Origin: Zonotrichia leucophrys gambelii
Taxonomy: Eukaryota > Chordata > Aves > Passeriformes > Passerellidae
Length of the DNA stretch: 64,000 nucleotides
Direction of reading: 5' to 3'
NCBI RefSeq assembly: GCF_028769735.1
Contig: NC_088178.1
Location: 18,054,357-18,118,356 of the forward strand
In this document: positions 1-11,780 of the stretch, in pieces
How positions within the stretch are numbered: position 1 is the stretch's first letter
Layout: the number at the start of each line of letters is the position of its first letter
The notes under the pieces: generated by a model
The model's input: only the letters and a program-made list of their open reading frames with translations
Database searches by the model: none
Told to the model about the DNA's origin: nothing
Made by a program: the position numbers and the translations under genes

Positions 1-1182
1 CTAAAACCCCATGAGATGTATTGGCTTGATAACACACACTGTATTGAGGCAAGAGTTTTCCAAAAGCCATGAGGTCATCCCAACTCTCACGATTTTCAAT
101 AGATATTCAATTCTTTTACTTAAATTACTGGTCAAGCACTTACTTCCCTGCTTCCCATCACTGATGTCATGGACTGTAGGTAAGCTGGAATGGCATTTTA
201 TAGTGCTTTTATTCCTTCAAGGTGAAGCTAGCTATTTTAAGTGTTTCACATGAAATTTATTTGATTTTTTAAAATTATGCACTGCCTCTATGCTGCACAA
301 AATTCCATTCATTGGAATGAAGCAATCATGGAAAAGTTTCAACTATTTTATTTTTTAAAAAGCTAATTGGTAACTTGATCCATAACTAACTGCTCCAAAG
401 TAAATATGTATTTAACTGCAGAACACAGAATAAAAACAAATTTCCTCTAATAGCTGCAATAGCAATTTTAATGCATAAAGAATGATTTTTAGTGTTCAAA
501 AAGTCATCTGAAGTTTTCAGAAATGCAAAGTGATACTATCATATTAAGTAGCATTACTTTGTGTTGAAAGATATAGCATAATTAGGAAATAAGATGAAAA
601 TGAGTTTCTCTGTGACAAAATAATTCATCTGTCATAATGGCCTTACAAGTTCTAACATTTAAGTTTTAATATTTTAAAATTGCAGGCAAAGTTAAAACTT
701 GCTCTGTAAAGCACTCAAAAATTATTCAGTTCAGTGAAACACTGAAACTTTCTGCCAGCCTTATTAAAAATGCAATCAGTACCTGGCTTCATGATTGAAT
801 TGCTTGAAATAAATCATCAACCATGGACTGCAGTGTTGACTTGCTTAGAAGTTTCACATTAGTATTTTGAGAGCATTCCATCTTCATACAGGTTCCAGAG
901 ACAGCAAAAGTTAAAATCTATTTTCTTCTACAGAACTGCTGGGAGTTCAGGAAATGTTATCCCCCTTATACAGATAAAAGTGGTAAAGGGAAGGACTGCA
1001 ATTCTCAAAGGAGTAGAATAAGGTGCTCAACACCTGAGGATGTGGACAGCCAACAGCCGAGCAATGGAGCATTCCTGTTTGCCCAGCATCCAGGGCATGA
1101 CACCCAAATAAAAGGTGGCCTGGTGACATCAACTTCACTTTGTACCCAACAGCTTTGTGAGACATGGACACTTCTTGAAGAA
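1..1182. other. AT-rich DNA, no gene seen
   Basis: I see no recognisable exon, RNA gene or mobile element here. Open frames are short and unlike any family I know. The sequence is rich in A/T runs and looks unique. Confidence 0.5.
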
Positions 1183-1297
1183 TTGAGATGCACATTCCTT
1201 CCCTTTTCCTCTTATCTGAGATGAACATTTCTGATGTGCCCACATGGAAGGGTTTACACACAAACTTCCTTCTCTTATTTTCCAATTTTCCAGTTCC
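1183..1297. repeat. copy A of a local ~110-bp repeat pair
   Basis: This segment aligns with 2541-2655 in the same orientation. Shared blocks include CATTCCTTCCC, ACATTTCTGATG, TGGAAGGGTTTA and a run of 15 or more identical bases ending CTTCTCTTATTTTCC. Similarity falls away on both sides. On the minus strand both copies keep an open frame in which residues such as ENKRRK and KPFH recur, but differences are spread over all codon positions, so this is not evidence of coding. It could be a dispersed repeat (LTR or internal retroelement piece) or a local duplication. I do not recognise the family. Confidence 0.6.
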
Positions 1298-2540
1298 CAC
1301 TGCTTTTCTTGGAGCAGTACAGCCTCCCAAACATAGTTACAGGTCAGTGCTAGCTAAATCTTACAGATGTGTGTGACCACTGTTTGTATTTAAGTCTCCA
1401 GCTTAGATGGTAAAATTTGGGTTAACTCTTCCAAAGACATTTCAAACCTGCCCTAAACTTTCTATATAGTACCTTCAAGTCTAAGCATCTAAAGAGAGAT
1501 GGTTTAAATATTTCCTTGTATAAACTAACTCTTCATCATAGAAGCACTCTGGAACACTCTGTTCAGAAAATTTAATCCACTTAGTTTTCCAGCCTTTGTA
1601 AAAATGTCCCAAAGATCTTATGAATTCCCTTTTAGATTTATGTTGCTAGATCCTTCTCTTTCACTGTGTTTCCTCTATAAATACTACTAGGCTCATAAGT
1701 ATCTACTGTTTCACTCAATGTAGACATATTAAAGATCTGTCTGTATTTACAAGTAATCACAAAGTTTACATGTTTTCCTGATAAGGATATAGACTTTCTC
1801 TCCCTAAGAATGGCTTAAGTGAGGCAACAATTATTAATGAATGTACATCTGCTTTAGTGAGTGCATGGTGTAAGTTTCTAAAGAACACTAAATGTCTTCA
1901 ACTTGAGTTCATGGACTCTATTCCTGAAACTCAGGGAAAGCTGCCAGAAAGAGTTCATTTATCAGACACCTGCAGTCCACAAATGAACTTCAGGCAGTTC
2001 AGTCATGAAGAGGGAGCTGTACACCCAGATGCTAAATTTCACCGACTGAAGTTGTTATTTTATCCTGCTGTCTCTCACCAACACATACAATGATTCCGAT
2101 TTTCCTATCTGTACTCCCTTAAATGAACATACACTTGCCCACAGGGCTGGTACAAAGAAGGAAAAAATCAGAGCTGTTTCTGCAGAAGTGAGCAATCACA
2201 GTATATCCCTCTCCTTCAGTTTAGCAAATAAAGGAAGATAAAGAACACTTAAATCTTCTTCAGGGGAGTCTCAGCTGGAGTACAGCTGCCTTCATCAACC
2301 TTTCTCACGGTACATGTGCAGCACCTGGCACAAAAGTCATGTCACAGATGAAAATGAATCTCACTAAATGTTGCTCTGTGTTTTGGCTCTCTCGATGCGT
2401 GAACTGCCCCTTTGTAGATGCGGGTAATTGAATAAAATGGAGGAGCCACACAGTCAGGGAGAGAGTTGCATCTTCTTTTAAAACATCCCTCCTGGCTACG
2501 TGCGATAAATCTGACTGGAACTGGGGACTCGGCCTGTTAA
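1298..2540. other. AT-rich DNA, no gene seen
   Basis: No exon, RNA or repeat family is recognised. A 78-codon open frame at 1857-2093 has no features I can name and is probably chance. Confidence 0.45.
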
Positions 2541-2655
2541 TTTGAATTTAGATATGCATTCCTTCCCTTTTTTGTCTCACTTGACGTGTACATTTCTGAT
2601 GAGTCCATGTGGAAGGGTTTATGCTCAAGCTTCCTTCTCTTATTTTCCGAATGTG
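2541..2655. repeat. copy B of a local ~110-bp repeat pair
   Basis: This is the partner of 1183-1297, about 1.36 kb downstream and in the same orientation, with clear similarity interrupted by scattered substitutions and small indels. The block just downstream (about 2656-2790) is more GC- and CpG-rich than its surroundings (for example GCCGGGCCGCGCACACG) and has no counterpart near copy A. Confidence 0.6.
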
Positions 2656-5600
2656 TTTGGCAAGCTGGCCATGAGCATGGCAGCGGAGCAGGGCAAGCTT
2701 GGAGGTCGGAGCAGAGGAGAATCCCAATGTGACGCTGCCGGGCCGCGCACACGGACAGCCCCAGCCGGCCAAAGGGAAAGGCTGTAAATCATGCTCAGAA
2801 GGAGATTGATGATGTTTGTGGAACATGCTCTCAGGGTGCCAAAGAGGTGTTTGTTCCTGAGGCTTAAGAATTATTTTTGTGGAAGGCTTTTATCATTAAA
2901 GTTGATGATGTGCCTACAACCACGAAAATAAAAGAGCGATGCTTGCAACAGAAGAGTGATTTGTATCCCTTTGCATGACAAAAACGTTCATCATCCATCC
3001 CTTTGACAGTTATGATTTGTTAAAGTTTTCTCCAGGGTGTTTGTAGCAGAGATTTGAATTTATTTTTATGCTTTTTGCATATTTATTTCTGCTACGTATG
3101 AAACCTCTGGTATTTAACAGATCTAGCTCATAGTTTGTATCCAATTTACATACAGGGAAGACCTCTTAAACATGTAGCCTTTGTGTGAAATAAATTCATT
3201 CATTGTAAGAGACTGCTTTGTTTTAGGAGGTGTTAATTAAAGTTGACTTTGATATAAGACAATTTAGGGAAAAAAGTTAGTATGCAGTAGTCCTATCAAT
3301 TGAAAAACTTAATTTAGAGTTACTTACATATTTAAACATTATTATTTTTATATTTTCTGGACAATTATTGAGAAATCATAAAAATTGAATAAGCACATAA
3401 ATATATAAAATTACACACTTGTTTGTGAGATATACATTTGAACACTCAAGTACACTTTTTACATGTGTACAACAAAATGGTAAGAAGGAGGATGAAATAA
3501 ATGCCAGTCTTCTGTTCCTACAGATTTCTTGTATCTCTTTTTATATTATTTATACTTTATTATGCTAATATAATAGTAAGAAAAATTTTTGGTGAATCAA
3601 TATTTTCTACAGCAACTAATGTAGGTAAGTGTGGGAAAGTCAGTGTAAGTGTGAAAGATTGCTTTATTGTACAATCAGATTTCCATTGTGGTGGGTCATG
3701 GTGTTGTTTATTTTATGTGCACACTTACTAATGTGTTTGCAGGTCTAAAAGGATATAGCATAATAAAACATCAAGAAGGATATGACACGCTCCAGTGTAA
3801 GCAGTTCAAGAGTCTTTACTCATATCCCAGAGTTTATACATGGCAACACATTAATCATAGTTACTGTGACTTTCAATAACTTGAAATTGTGTAAAAATAA
3901 ATAAAAAAATTGGGTAAATTGTTACTTCCTTGCTGCCATTTACAAAAGTCAAATTGTACAGATAGCTTAAGTGTACTTTCCTGAGCTCAGAAACCTCTCG
4001 CTGATTGAATGAGTGTTGGGTGAAATGGCTGAGCTGAAGTTCCTTGGAGACTTCCCACTCACAGGGATGCCAGCAGGATTTTAGCCTGTCATTTTCTCTG
4101 TAGTTGTCTAGACCAGCCTTAACCCCCAAAATGTTTTAAATTCTGCAGGTCTAAAGAAACCCAGCTGCAGCTCTGAAGCATGCTTGTTACCCTTAGTAAA
4201 GTTACACTGCGTAGTTACAGATTTCCAGGACACTGAGTTTGAGAGAAAGGCAGGATAGTACCAATAACATGTACGAGATCCTGTTCAACATAAAGGAACA
4301 AACTGATTTAGGAAACTGTTCCTTTATAAGGCTCTAATTCCTCTTAGCATTTTTACAATATTTAAACATCTAGAGCAGCAAATATTTTAATTTGGAAAAA
4401 AAAAACCTTGCAGGATAACTTACTATAGCTAATTCAAGATATTTCTATATTCATATCAGCCTGTAGCACACTATAAAACTTTAAAAATGTTTATCACTGT
4501 GATTTTTTGACATAATCTCAAAGATCCAGTAAAGCTTCTGTTCAGAGGACAGAAAGAGTCATTAAATATGCATTGTACTTGATTCCCTACAAATGCTACA
4601 TCACATTAGCACCATCAGCTGATTAAAAGGTTTTCCAGGGAAAACTGGAAGCAAAGCAAAGAAGCACTTTCCTTTTTAAAATAGTTCATATTGTGTCAAA
4701 CACATGAAAAAGAAATTGAATTGAATTAGTGAAAATACTTAAAGCTGTATTTCATCATAAGCAAAATCTTGAGCTAGACTAGTGATAAATATATGCATAT
4801 AATGATAAGCACATTGCTCTCTTTCTTGCAATTACACATGAGATTTTATATTCAAATAAACAAAATTTTTCCCCACTTCAGGTTCCTTCTACAAATATTA
4901 CTTAATAAACTGTAGCCTTCATGTAGTAACTGCAAATAATTAATCTTACAACTGTAATTTCCTCTTTAAAAATAAAAACTGTTTAAAAAAGGAAAGTTAA
5001 GTAAAATAAGTTCATTATTTCTCATTCAAAGAAGTACTGTCATTTCACCTCTAATTTTCTGTTCAAATAAAATACTTGAATCCAGTACTTTTTCTGGTGC
5101 AAGGGATTATTAAGAAACTATAAAAACATTGTTTATTTGAAGTATTTTTGATTCCCAGTTGATTATTAAACTTATAGACTTCAGTCAAGCTAAATTTTCC
5201 TTGCCAAGAAAATCTTTTTATAAGACATATGCAGAAATTACCAACCACAGAATTCCATGCATGTCTGCAGAAGATTACACTTTTCTTACCCACACGGAAA
5301 ATTAGAGCCATAGGAAGAGGATCACAAAGTCCTCAACAGCACCATTTTCACAAGGACCTGAGTCAACAGGAGAATCCTAAGTACCTGAATAGGAAAGAGA
5401 GAGCAAGGTGTCACCCACCCAACGTGTCAGATACAAGTGTTTGGCTTGCTCCTCCATTCTCTCCTCATCTCATTTACAACACCCCTTTCCTTCTAGTGTC
5501 TTCAGCCTGGCTTTTAAAAGTGTAGATAGATAACAGGTAGTGATTTATACACTGAACTTTGAATTGCATAAAAAATAAAAGAGTGACCGTGAAAGCAGGT

Positions 5601-7117
5601 TTCTGAAGCTTGCTGTTAAATGGTGTTTACCCACAAGTGGAAAAGAATGCTTGAAAGATTTCCATGTCATCCCTGCAAAGAATGTTTTCTGGTTGTAACT
5701 GCCCGTGAATGTGTTGATTTAACAGATAAGTTGAAAAAAAATGAGCAGTGGTTAAAAGTTTCTGAAATATATTCTCCTTTAGTATGAGATATACTTTCAT
5801 CTGTGAAAATGGTAAATTATTCTGACCAGGTGTCAAATTGTCTATGAAATGTCTGATTCAAAGTTATAGATTACTTGGACATCCCATAATTCTTTATTTC
5901 AAACCACAGTTTTAATATTTAACTTCTGCTCTGAAAATACTTACTAATAATTAATTTGTCTGGGGTGAAACTCTTCCCCAATTCATCTTCTCCATCTGCT
6001 TGCACATACTGTGAAATTATAATCAGCTGTAATTTGTGACAGAGACGTGCCAAACATTTCTAAAACAATTTGGAAAGTGACAGACTGGAATCCTTGCCAA
6101 CTTGCACTCCATGCAGATGCTATTTCTTCTTCTCACTTTCCTCACCAAAGCTGAGTTTAAAAAAGAAATCTTGAAGTTCTGTTAAAACAATATTTGTGGA
6201 AACCACTCCACACTATTTTGTTTTCCTCCTGAGTTGTAAGAATTTAGGGTCTGAGTCCAAAGCTCATGGGAATCAGTAGAAAAATTCTGGTTGATTTGGC
6301 TGCAGTTAGCTTAGATGTTAGATAATTCTTCCATAGATTCCAGATGAACCCACTAATTATAGACACAAAACAGACAGTATATATTGTCAGAGTTTTCATA
6401 TTTATATATTCACATCATGGTCTTAGGGTTAAAGGTGAATTAACAAATATTTGTGACTATTGCTCTTAAGATAAATAGCTAGAATTTGGTAGTAAAATGA
6501 ATGCTCTGGGTGTTTGCAACAGGGTAGTTACCAATTATTTCTTATTGCTACTCTTAATTTATCTTGAATTTCAAAACATAATATACACTTTTATTAACAG
6601 CAGTAGATTATGAAAAGATTAAAGAGGTGATTAAAAAATTTCATCAAGCAGTAGTAAGGCTTGTGGATTATAGGAACTATGTTAAGTAGAGGGAACCAAG
6701 CTGCACACATTTCAAGTTATTAATTGTACGTGGAGCAAAGTGTTTCTGCTGCATTGGGAAACCTTGTTTATTCAAGATGTTCATGTTTTCTCCAAGGTAA
6801 GGCTCACATCTATAGAAAAAATTATTTCAGACTTAAAGGTGTGCTTAAGGACCCTTCTAAGATGAGGATTTAATGTACTAGCAATGCATTTAAGTATGAC
6901 ATTTACTTCCATTTTACAAGACTGTGCAGTTATTTGAACTAGAGGCAGACATATAAGAGACAAATAAATGGAGATTATAGGTGGAAAGCTGGTATATGAG
7001 GTTCTTTCTGCCAAGAAATTTAGCTATAGGACAGAACAAGCTTGCCAACGTTTTTCAGAATTATCTTCCCTCTAAATGCCATAGAGAATGTCCTAGAATC
7101 AATAAGGGGAAAGTAGC
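2656..7117. other. AT-rich DNA, no gene seen
   Basis: After a short CpG-containing patch (2656-2790) the sequence is AT-rich and unique-looking. Open frames are all under 100 codons and none resembles a protein family. No promoter, RNA gene or mobile element could be supported. Confidence 0.45.
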
Positions 7118-7392
7118 ATTAGGCATTAGGGCTAGGGCTGGGGTAAGGGTTAGGGTTGGGGTTAGGGCTTAGGGTTAGAGTTAGGGTTAGTGTTAGGCCC
7201 TTAGGGTTAGGGTTGGGTTAGGGTTGGGCTTAGGGTTAGGTTTAGGGTTAGCCTTAATGTTAGGGTTTGGGTAAGGGTTCAGTGTAAAGGCTAGGGTTAG
7301 GGTTAACTTTAGGGTTAAGGTAAGGGTTAGTGTTTGGCTTAGGGTTCAGAGTAAGGCTTAGGGATATGGTTAGGATCAGCATTATGGTTAGG
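7118..7392 (+). repeat. interstitial telomeric repeat tract (TTAGGG)n, degenerate
   Basis: About 275 bp is built from TTAGGG, GTTAGGG and variants (TTGGGG, TAAGGG, CTAGGG, TTTAGGG), with the G-rich strand on the plus strand throughout. Short interruptions such as GCCCTTAGGG and TTCAGTGTAAAGG show decay. Ordinary AT-rich DNA flanks both sides, so this is internal and not a chromosome end. Such tracts mark old chromosome fusions or telomerase-type repair of a break. No subtelomeric repeats flank it, which leans toward repair. Confidence 0.93.
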
Positions 7393-10300
7393 CTGTTAGT
7401 TGCCCCTTGTTAAATGTGACATGTTCTTGCCATATGTGTAGGACTAAAAAAATTATAAGCAATAGATAATGCTGTTTTTATCAGCAGAAATTATAAAGAA
7501 AACTAAACCAGATATTTGGGAACAATAATAATAGCTGCCAATGCATCATGAGGGATGAAGCATGTGAAGCCAGTCCCATTTCTTTCTATACCTGAGTGCT
7601 TGTAGCATATATATGCTCAACTTTATTTGCAGAATCTTTTTGAATGTTTCTAGTTCATTTACTCTAGCTTTTGTAATTTTTCCTTTCCTCCTCTGAGTTT
7701 TAAGCCCAAATCACATTTAGTTTGGAATGACTAAATCTTCCTGTGTTAGTAAATTTGATGCTGTTAGGTATCGTGGTCCATGCCACTCATGTCTAAAGCT
7801 ATGATTTTTTAAAATCTTTCTTAAAACAAATTGAAAATTCTTATCTGATTCAAAAGTACTCACTGCTATATCACTGAATGTTACAGTGGCAACAAATCAA
7901 ATCAAACTGAAATCCAGGTCCTCTAAGATGTTTGGATACTTCTTATAGTGAATAATCAAGTTTGCAGTAGGAATTGGGGCTTCTTGTTTTTGAAACCTTA
8001 ATTTTATATTTGAAGTCTTTTTGGTTATACTGCAAGTGTTTAACTGTATTTTCAGTTGGTAAATGAAGGATGTTTCTCACGTGACTCCAGGATGAGTGGC
8101 TCTTAAATTCAAAAATGTACTGAAAGGCTTAAGCTGCATTAAGTTATCTGGACTGCAAAAGCCAACTGTCTGACAGGAAAAATTATGTATGACTGTAACA
8201 CTAGCAACATCAATCAGCCTATTCCTTGTACTAATTATTTTAAAACAAATTTATATTTCTTATCAAACATTTTTCAGATTAAAAAATATCTACTGTATCT
8301 ACACATTCAATGTAATATTACTTTTATACCAGATAAAATAAAGAAAGAAAATAATAATGTCTCACTGAGCCAGCAAAATATATATGTATTTAACAACTTC
8401 ACTAGGTCAGGAAACAAAATGTGTTTGTCTCTCAAGCATAGGAAACAAGCGTACCGCACTTCCACAGCCTCATGCACCACATTTGCTGGTGTTACTGGGT
8501 CACTACCCTCTATTGGCTTTTGAATTTCACAGATATATGTTAGCTTTTATTTTAAATAACTTCTATATTAAACAGATTCACACGCTTTTAGTAATGAAAC
8601 AGTCAAATAAAAGAAAATAATGTTTTTGTTTTATGTCAGGACCTACTACTACTGATGCACGCTGGTCTTCCACTTTGTGAAGAGAAAGCTTTCAGAATGT
8701 TGTCCACTACTGTAGCTCTTACAGTTAATTAAATTTTTTTAATTTCCCCTTTATAATTTCTGTCAAGGAATAACTTATGAGAGTGCCAGCTTTAAGGGCT
8801 CTGCAGGAGGGAAATGCCAGCCTTTCTGCCAATGCCTGCTCTGTGGTAGCTCTGTGCTGGGCAGCTGCAGAACATTTACTTCAGTGTAAGAGAATTGTCA
8901 CTTCCTTGTGACATACCGGAGTGGAAGACTGGGATCGAAATGGAAAAATAATAAGCACAGCATTTAAATTAATTATTAGAAACAACCTGTCTCAGATGTG
9001 CGAGTAAAAATACTGAGTCAAACTCTAATCTCACATGCCTTGGTGCAAATCCAGGGTAAATACATTATATTCAATTTATATTAGGACAAAACTCTCAATG
9101 TTAGAACTTTCAAACTTGAATTTATAACCGGTGAAAATATTCACACCTCATTAGTCACAAGTTACATGGTTTACTTTCTCTAGTGGATTTTCTGCCATCA
9201 CAATCAGCTTTGTCATTCCTATCTCACTGCCTATGAACTCTGTTTATATTCATACATAAAAAAGACCATCTGGGCACCTATACAACACTTCTTCCAGAAA
9301 AGACAAAGTGCTGGTGGGGCTTGGGCATCTCCCTGTTCTGAGGGGAGTCTGGGCAAACTGGTATTGCACATGTCCGGGGACTCATGCACAGACTTGAGAG
9401 CAGCAGTTTGTGCAAGGGATAAAAAGTCTGGCTGACACATCTGACAAGGGAGAAACTCTCCTAGCTGATGTACAGTATGACTGCACCAACGAGTTACCAC
9501 CAAGTAACTGAGAGACTTAATTTAGGATTTGACACATGAATGGAGAGGTGAAGCTTTAAACATAAATCTGGTGCAAATCACACGCTGAAAGCTTCGTACA
9601 AACAAGCAGACTGTACATTTGAAAGTGTGAGAGGCACTGACAGACAGGCATTTGAAAACATGATAAATGGAGTCTGGAATCATCCAAGGTGAGACTACTA
9701 TTGGGCTAAATCAAAGGAGCTGTGAGAGTTTTCTGAGTTCTTGAAGACAGCATTGTTTTGGTTTGGTATGGCTGACCTAGTCTAGACTTTATAACCTTAT
9801 TATAAGAGCTTTTAAAATAATCCTTTCCAAAACCACTTCCCATATAAGCTCTGTTGCTCCAGGTAAATATAAAGTATTTAAACCCACTTGTGTTTAAGGG
9901 GCTGGCTTTCTCTGTGTAAATATAAGGTTTCTACATTTAGTGATGCAAATGCATAACTGCACAGTTTACCTTCAGTACTAAGACTCTTAAAATATATAAG
10001 AGTGCTGTCTATTGTAATCTCTTCGCAAATTATCTATGTAACCATACACTTCATTAATAATCAGATTTTTAATATTTTTGTATCAGTACAAATCCATTCA
10101 TAGAATTATCATTTCAATACTTGTGTTTTAACTCACAGGGGAGATCAACTCTGGAGCTGGAGCTGCCTACACAGAGCAAATTTAATCTGTGCATCTATGG
10201 AGAAAATGCTTCATCTATTTTATTTTATGTATTGAGAGGTTAATTAGAATATTCAATCAAGCTAAGAAAAAAAATAGAAGAATCCTATTTTCCTTTCAAT

Positions 10301-10715
10301 TGTAATGTACAAAATACAAGCCTGTGGGCTTGGCAATCACACATACCCTTTTGACAGGTGTTGAGCTAAAAACTAACTTGTAATGCAAGGTTTTGTATTT
10401 GACTAACATAAACATTCATTTTGTTTTTACACAAAAGAAAAGAGCAAGCCACTATTTTGCAATTTTTCCCATTCATGTAATTTGTAAGTTGGATTAAGGT
10501 TGACATTGTCTTCAGTTACTCAGCAAAGTCTGAATACACCACTTCTGTGTTACACTCACATTATCATACTTTATAAGATGCTAACAAGAAATGAACAAGG
10601 CAGAACAAATCCCAAGGGTATTTGTAACAGCATCTCACAAAGTCTATTAAAGAAATTAAACTACCAATGGCACACTCTCAGATAGATAAATAACTGGTTA
10701 AAATTTAAGTTTTTA
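7393..10715. other. AT-rich DNA, no gene seen
   Basis: No recognisable exon, RNA gene or mobile element. The minus-strand open frame at 9231-9503 (90 codons) and the plus-strand frame at 8185-8523 (112 codons) have no recognisable domain, no splice context and no coding-like composition. Confidence 0.45.
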
Positions 10716-11780
10716 CACAGAGTGAGAAGGGTATTCCCAAGTGGAAGTTTACCCTGTTCACTATGTTCATAAATGGTCTGTAAAAGAGAGAAATAGTGGG
10801 GTAGCAGCTTTCCGGATGACACCAAAGATAATCAAGACAGAAAAGGTTAGATTTAGCCATGGAAGGCTTCAGAAGCTTCTAATATCATGAAGGGTCAGAA
10901 GATTAAAAATAAATAAAACTAAAGTAAACAAATGTAAATTGTTGCATGGGGGGAAACCCCTAATTGTGCTTATGAAATAACTATTTCTGAAATGAGAGTT
11001 GCTTTCAGGAAAGATAATATGCACAACAATTCATGTGAAGATTTTTTAAAATCAGGCTAATCCTTTTAAAAGTTAGCGAAAAGTCAAGCAAAATAAAAGA
11101 GATTATTAGAGAGGAAGAGAGATAGAACATTAAGCAGCATCCACCTCTTAAGCATGTAAGGCTTTCTTCCTCCTTTTCCCCTTTCAGAAACTATACAGTG
11201 GAACTCAGTGTGGAGGAAGGTGAGAAGGATGAACAAAGGTGTGGAACAGCTTCTGTACAGGCAAGGGTCATGATTAAATAGACTAGAAGCACTTAGCCTG
11301 AAAGGTTGTAGAAAGATCAGTGAAATCATAAGTAGCATGAAGAAGGTGAATTAGTAAATGATTGCTCACTTCAGAGAAAAAAAAAAAATGGGTTACAATA
11401 GATAAAATTAGCAGGTGGCAGGTCCAGAACAAGCAAGAGGTGCTTCTGCAAAGAGCGTGCAATTAAACTGTGACACTGCTGCTATACGATATTGCAGATG
11501 GAAAAGTTTGCATGGCTGCAGATGAATTCATGACAGGAAAATCTGCTTCGGACAATTAAATGCAGACACCATTTCTGCAGTTCAGGAACTACCTGAGTCA
11601 CAGATGGCTGGAAAGTATTCTGCAGAGCATCCCAGCATATAATATCCCTATCTACTTGTCCTGCTCTCATGCACTTTCATTAGGCATCTGGTACTGGCAA
11701 GTGCTGAAGGGAGAATCCCAGCCTTGACAGAGGTGTGGCCTGACTCCATATGGACATTCTTATGTTCTTATATCAATCTG
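10716..11780 (+). mobile_element. ancient CR1 LINE, 3' fragment (~1.06 kb)
   Basis: This is a strongly decayed copy of the 3' part of a CR1 non-LTR retrotransposon in sense orientation. Landmarks occur in the family's order: GTTCATAAATGGTCTG (the FINDL region near the reverse-transcriptase C-terminus), GGATGACACCAAAG (the ADDTK region), AAATGTAAATTGTTGCATGG, GTGTGGAACAGCTTC, AAATCATAAGTAGCATG, AGGTGCTTCTGCAAAG, and the terminal block GACTCCATATGGACATTC followed by TTATGTTCTTA. The TTCTTATGTTCTTA end is the type shared with old amniote CR1s of turtles and crocodilians, unlike the ATTCTATG end of younger avian CR1. All reading frames are broken by stops and indels, so it is inert. The 5' part is missing, as is usual for 5'-truncated LINE copies. 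Confidence 0.85.

Noticed and set aside
947..1330. 127-codon minus-strand open frame
   Set aside because: It overlaps repeat copy A, matches no family, and differences between the two repeat copies are not concentrated at third codon positions.
7118..7392. A true chromosome end
   Set aside because: The tract is degenerate, short and flanked on both sides by kilobases of ordinary DNA.
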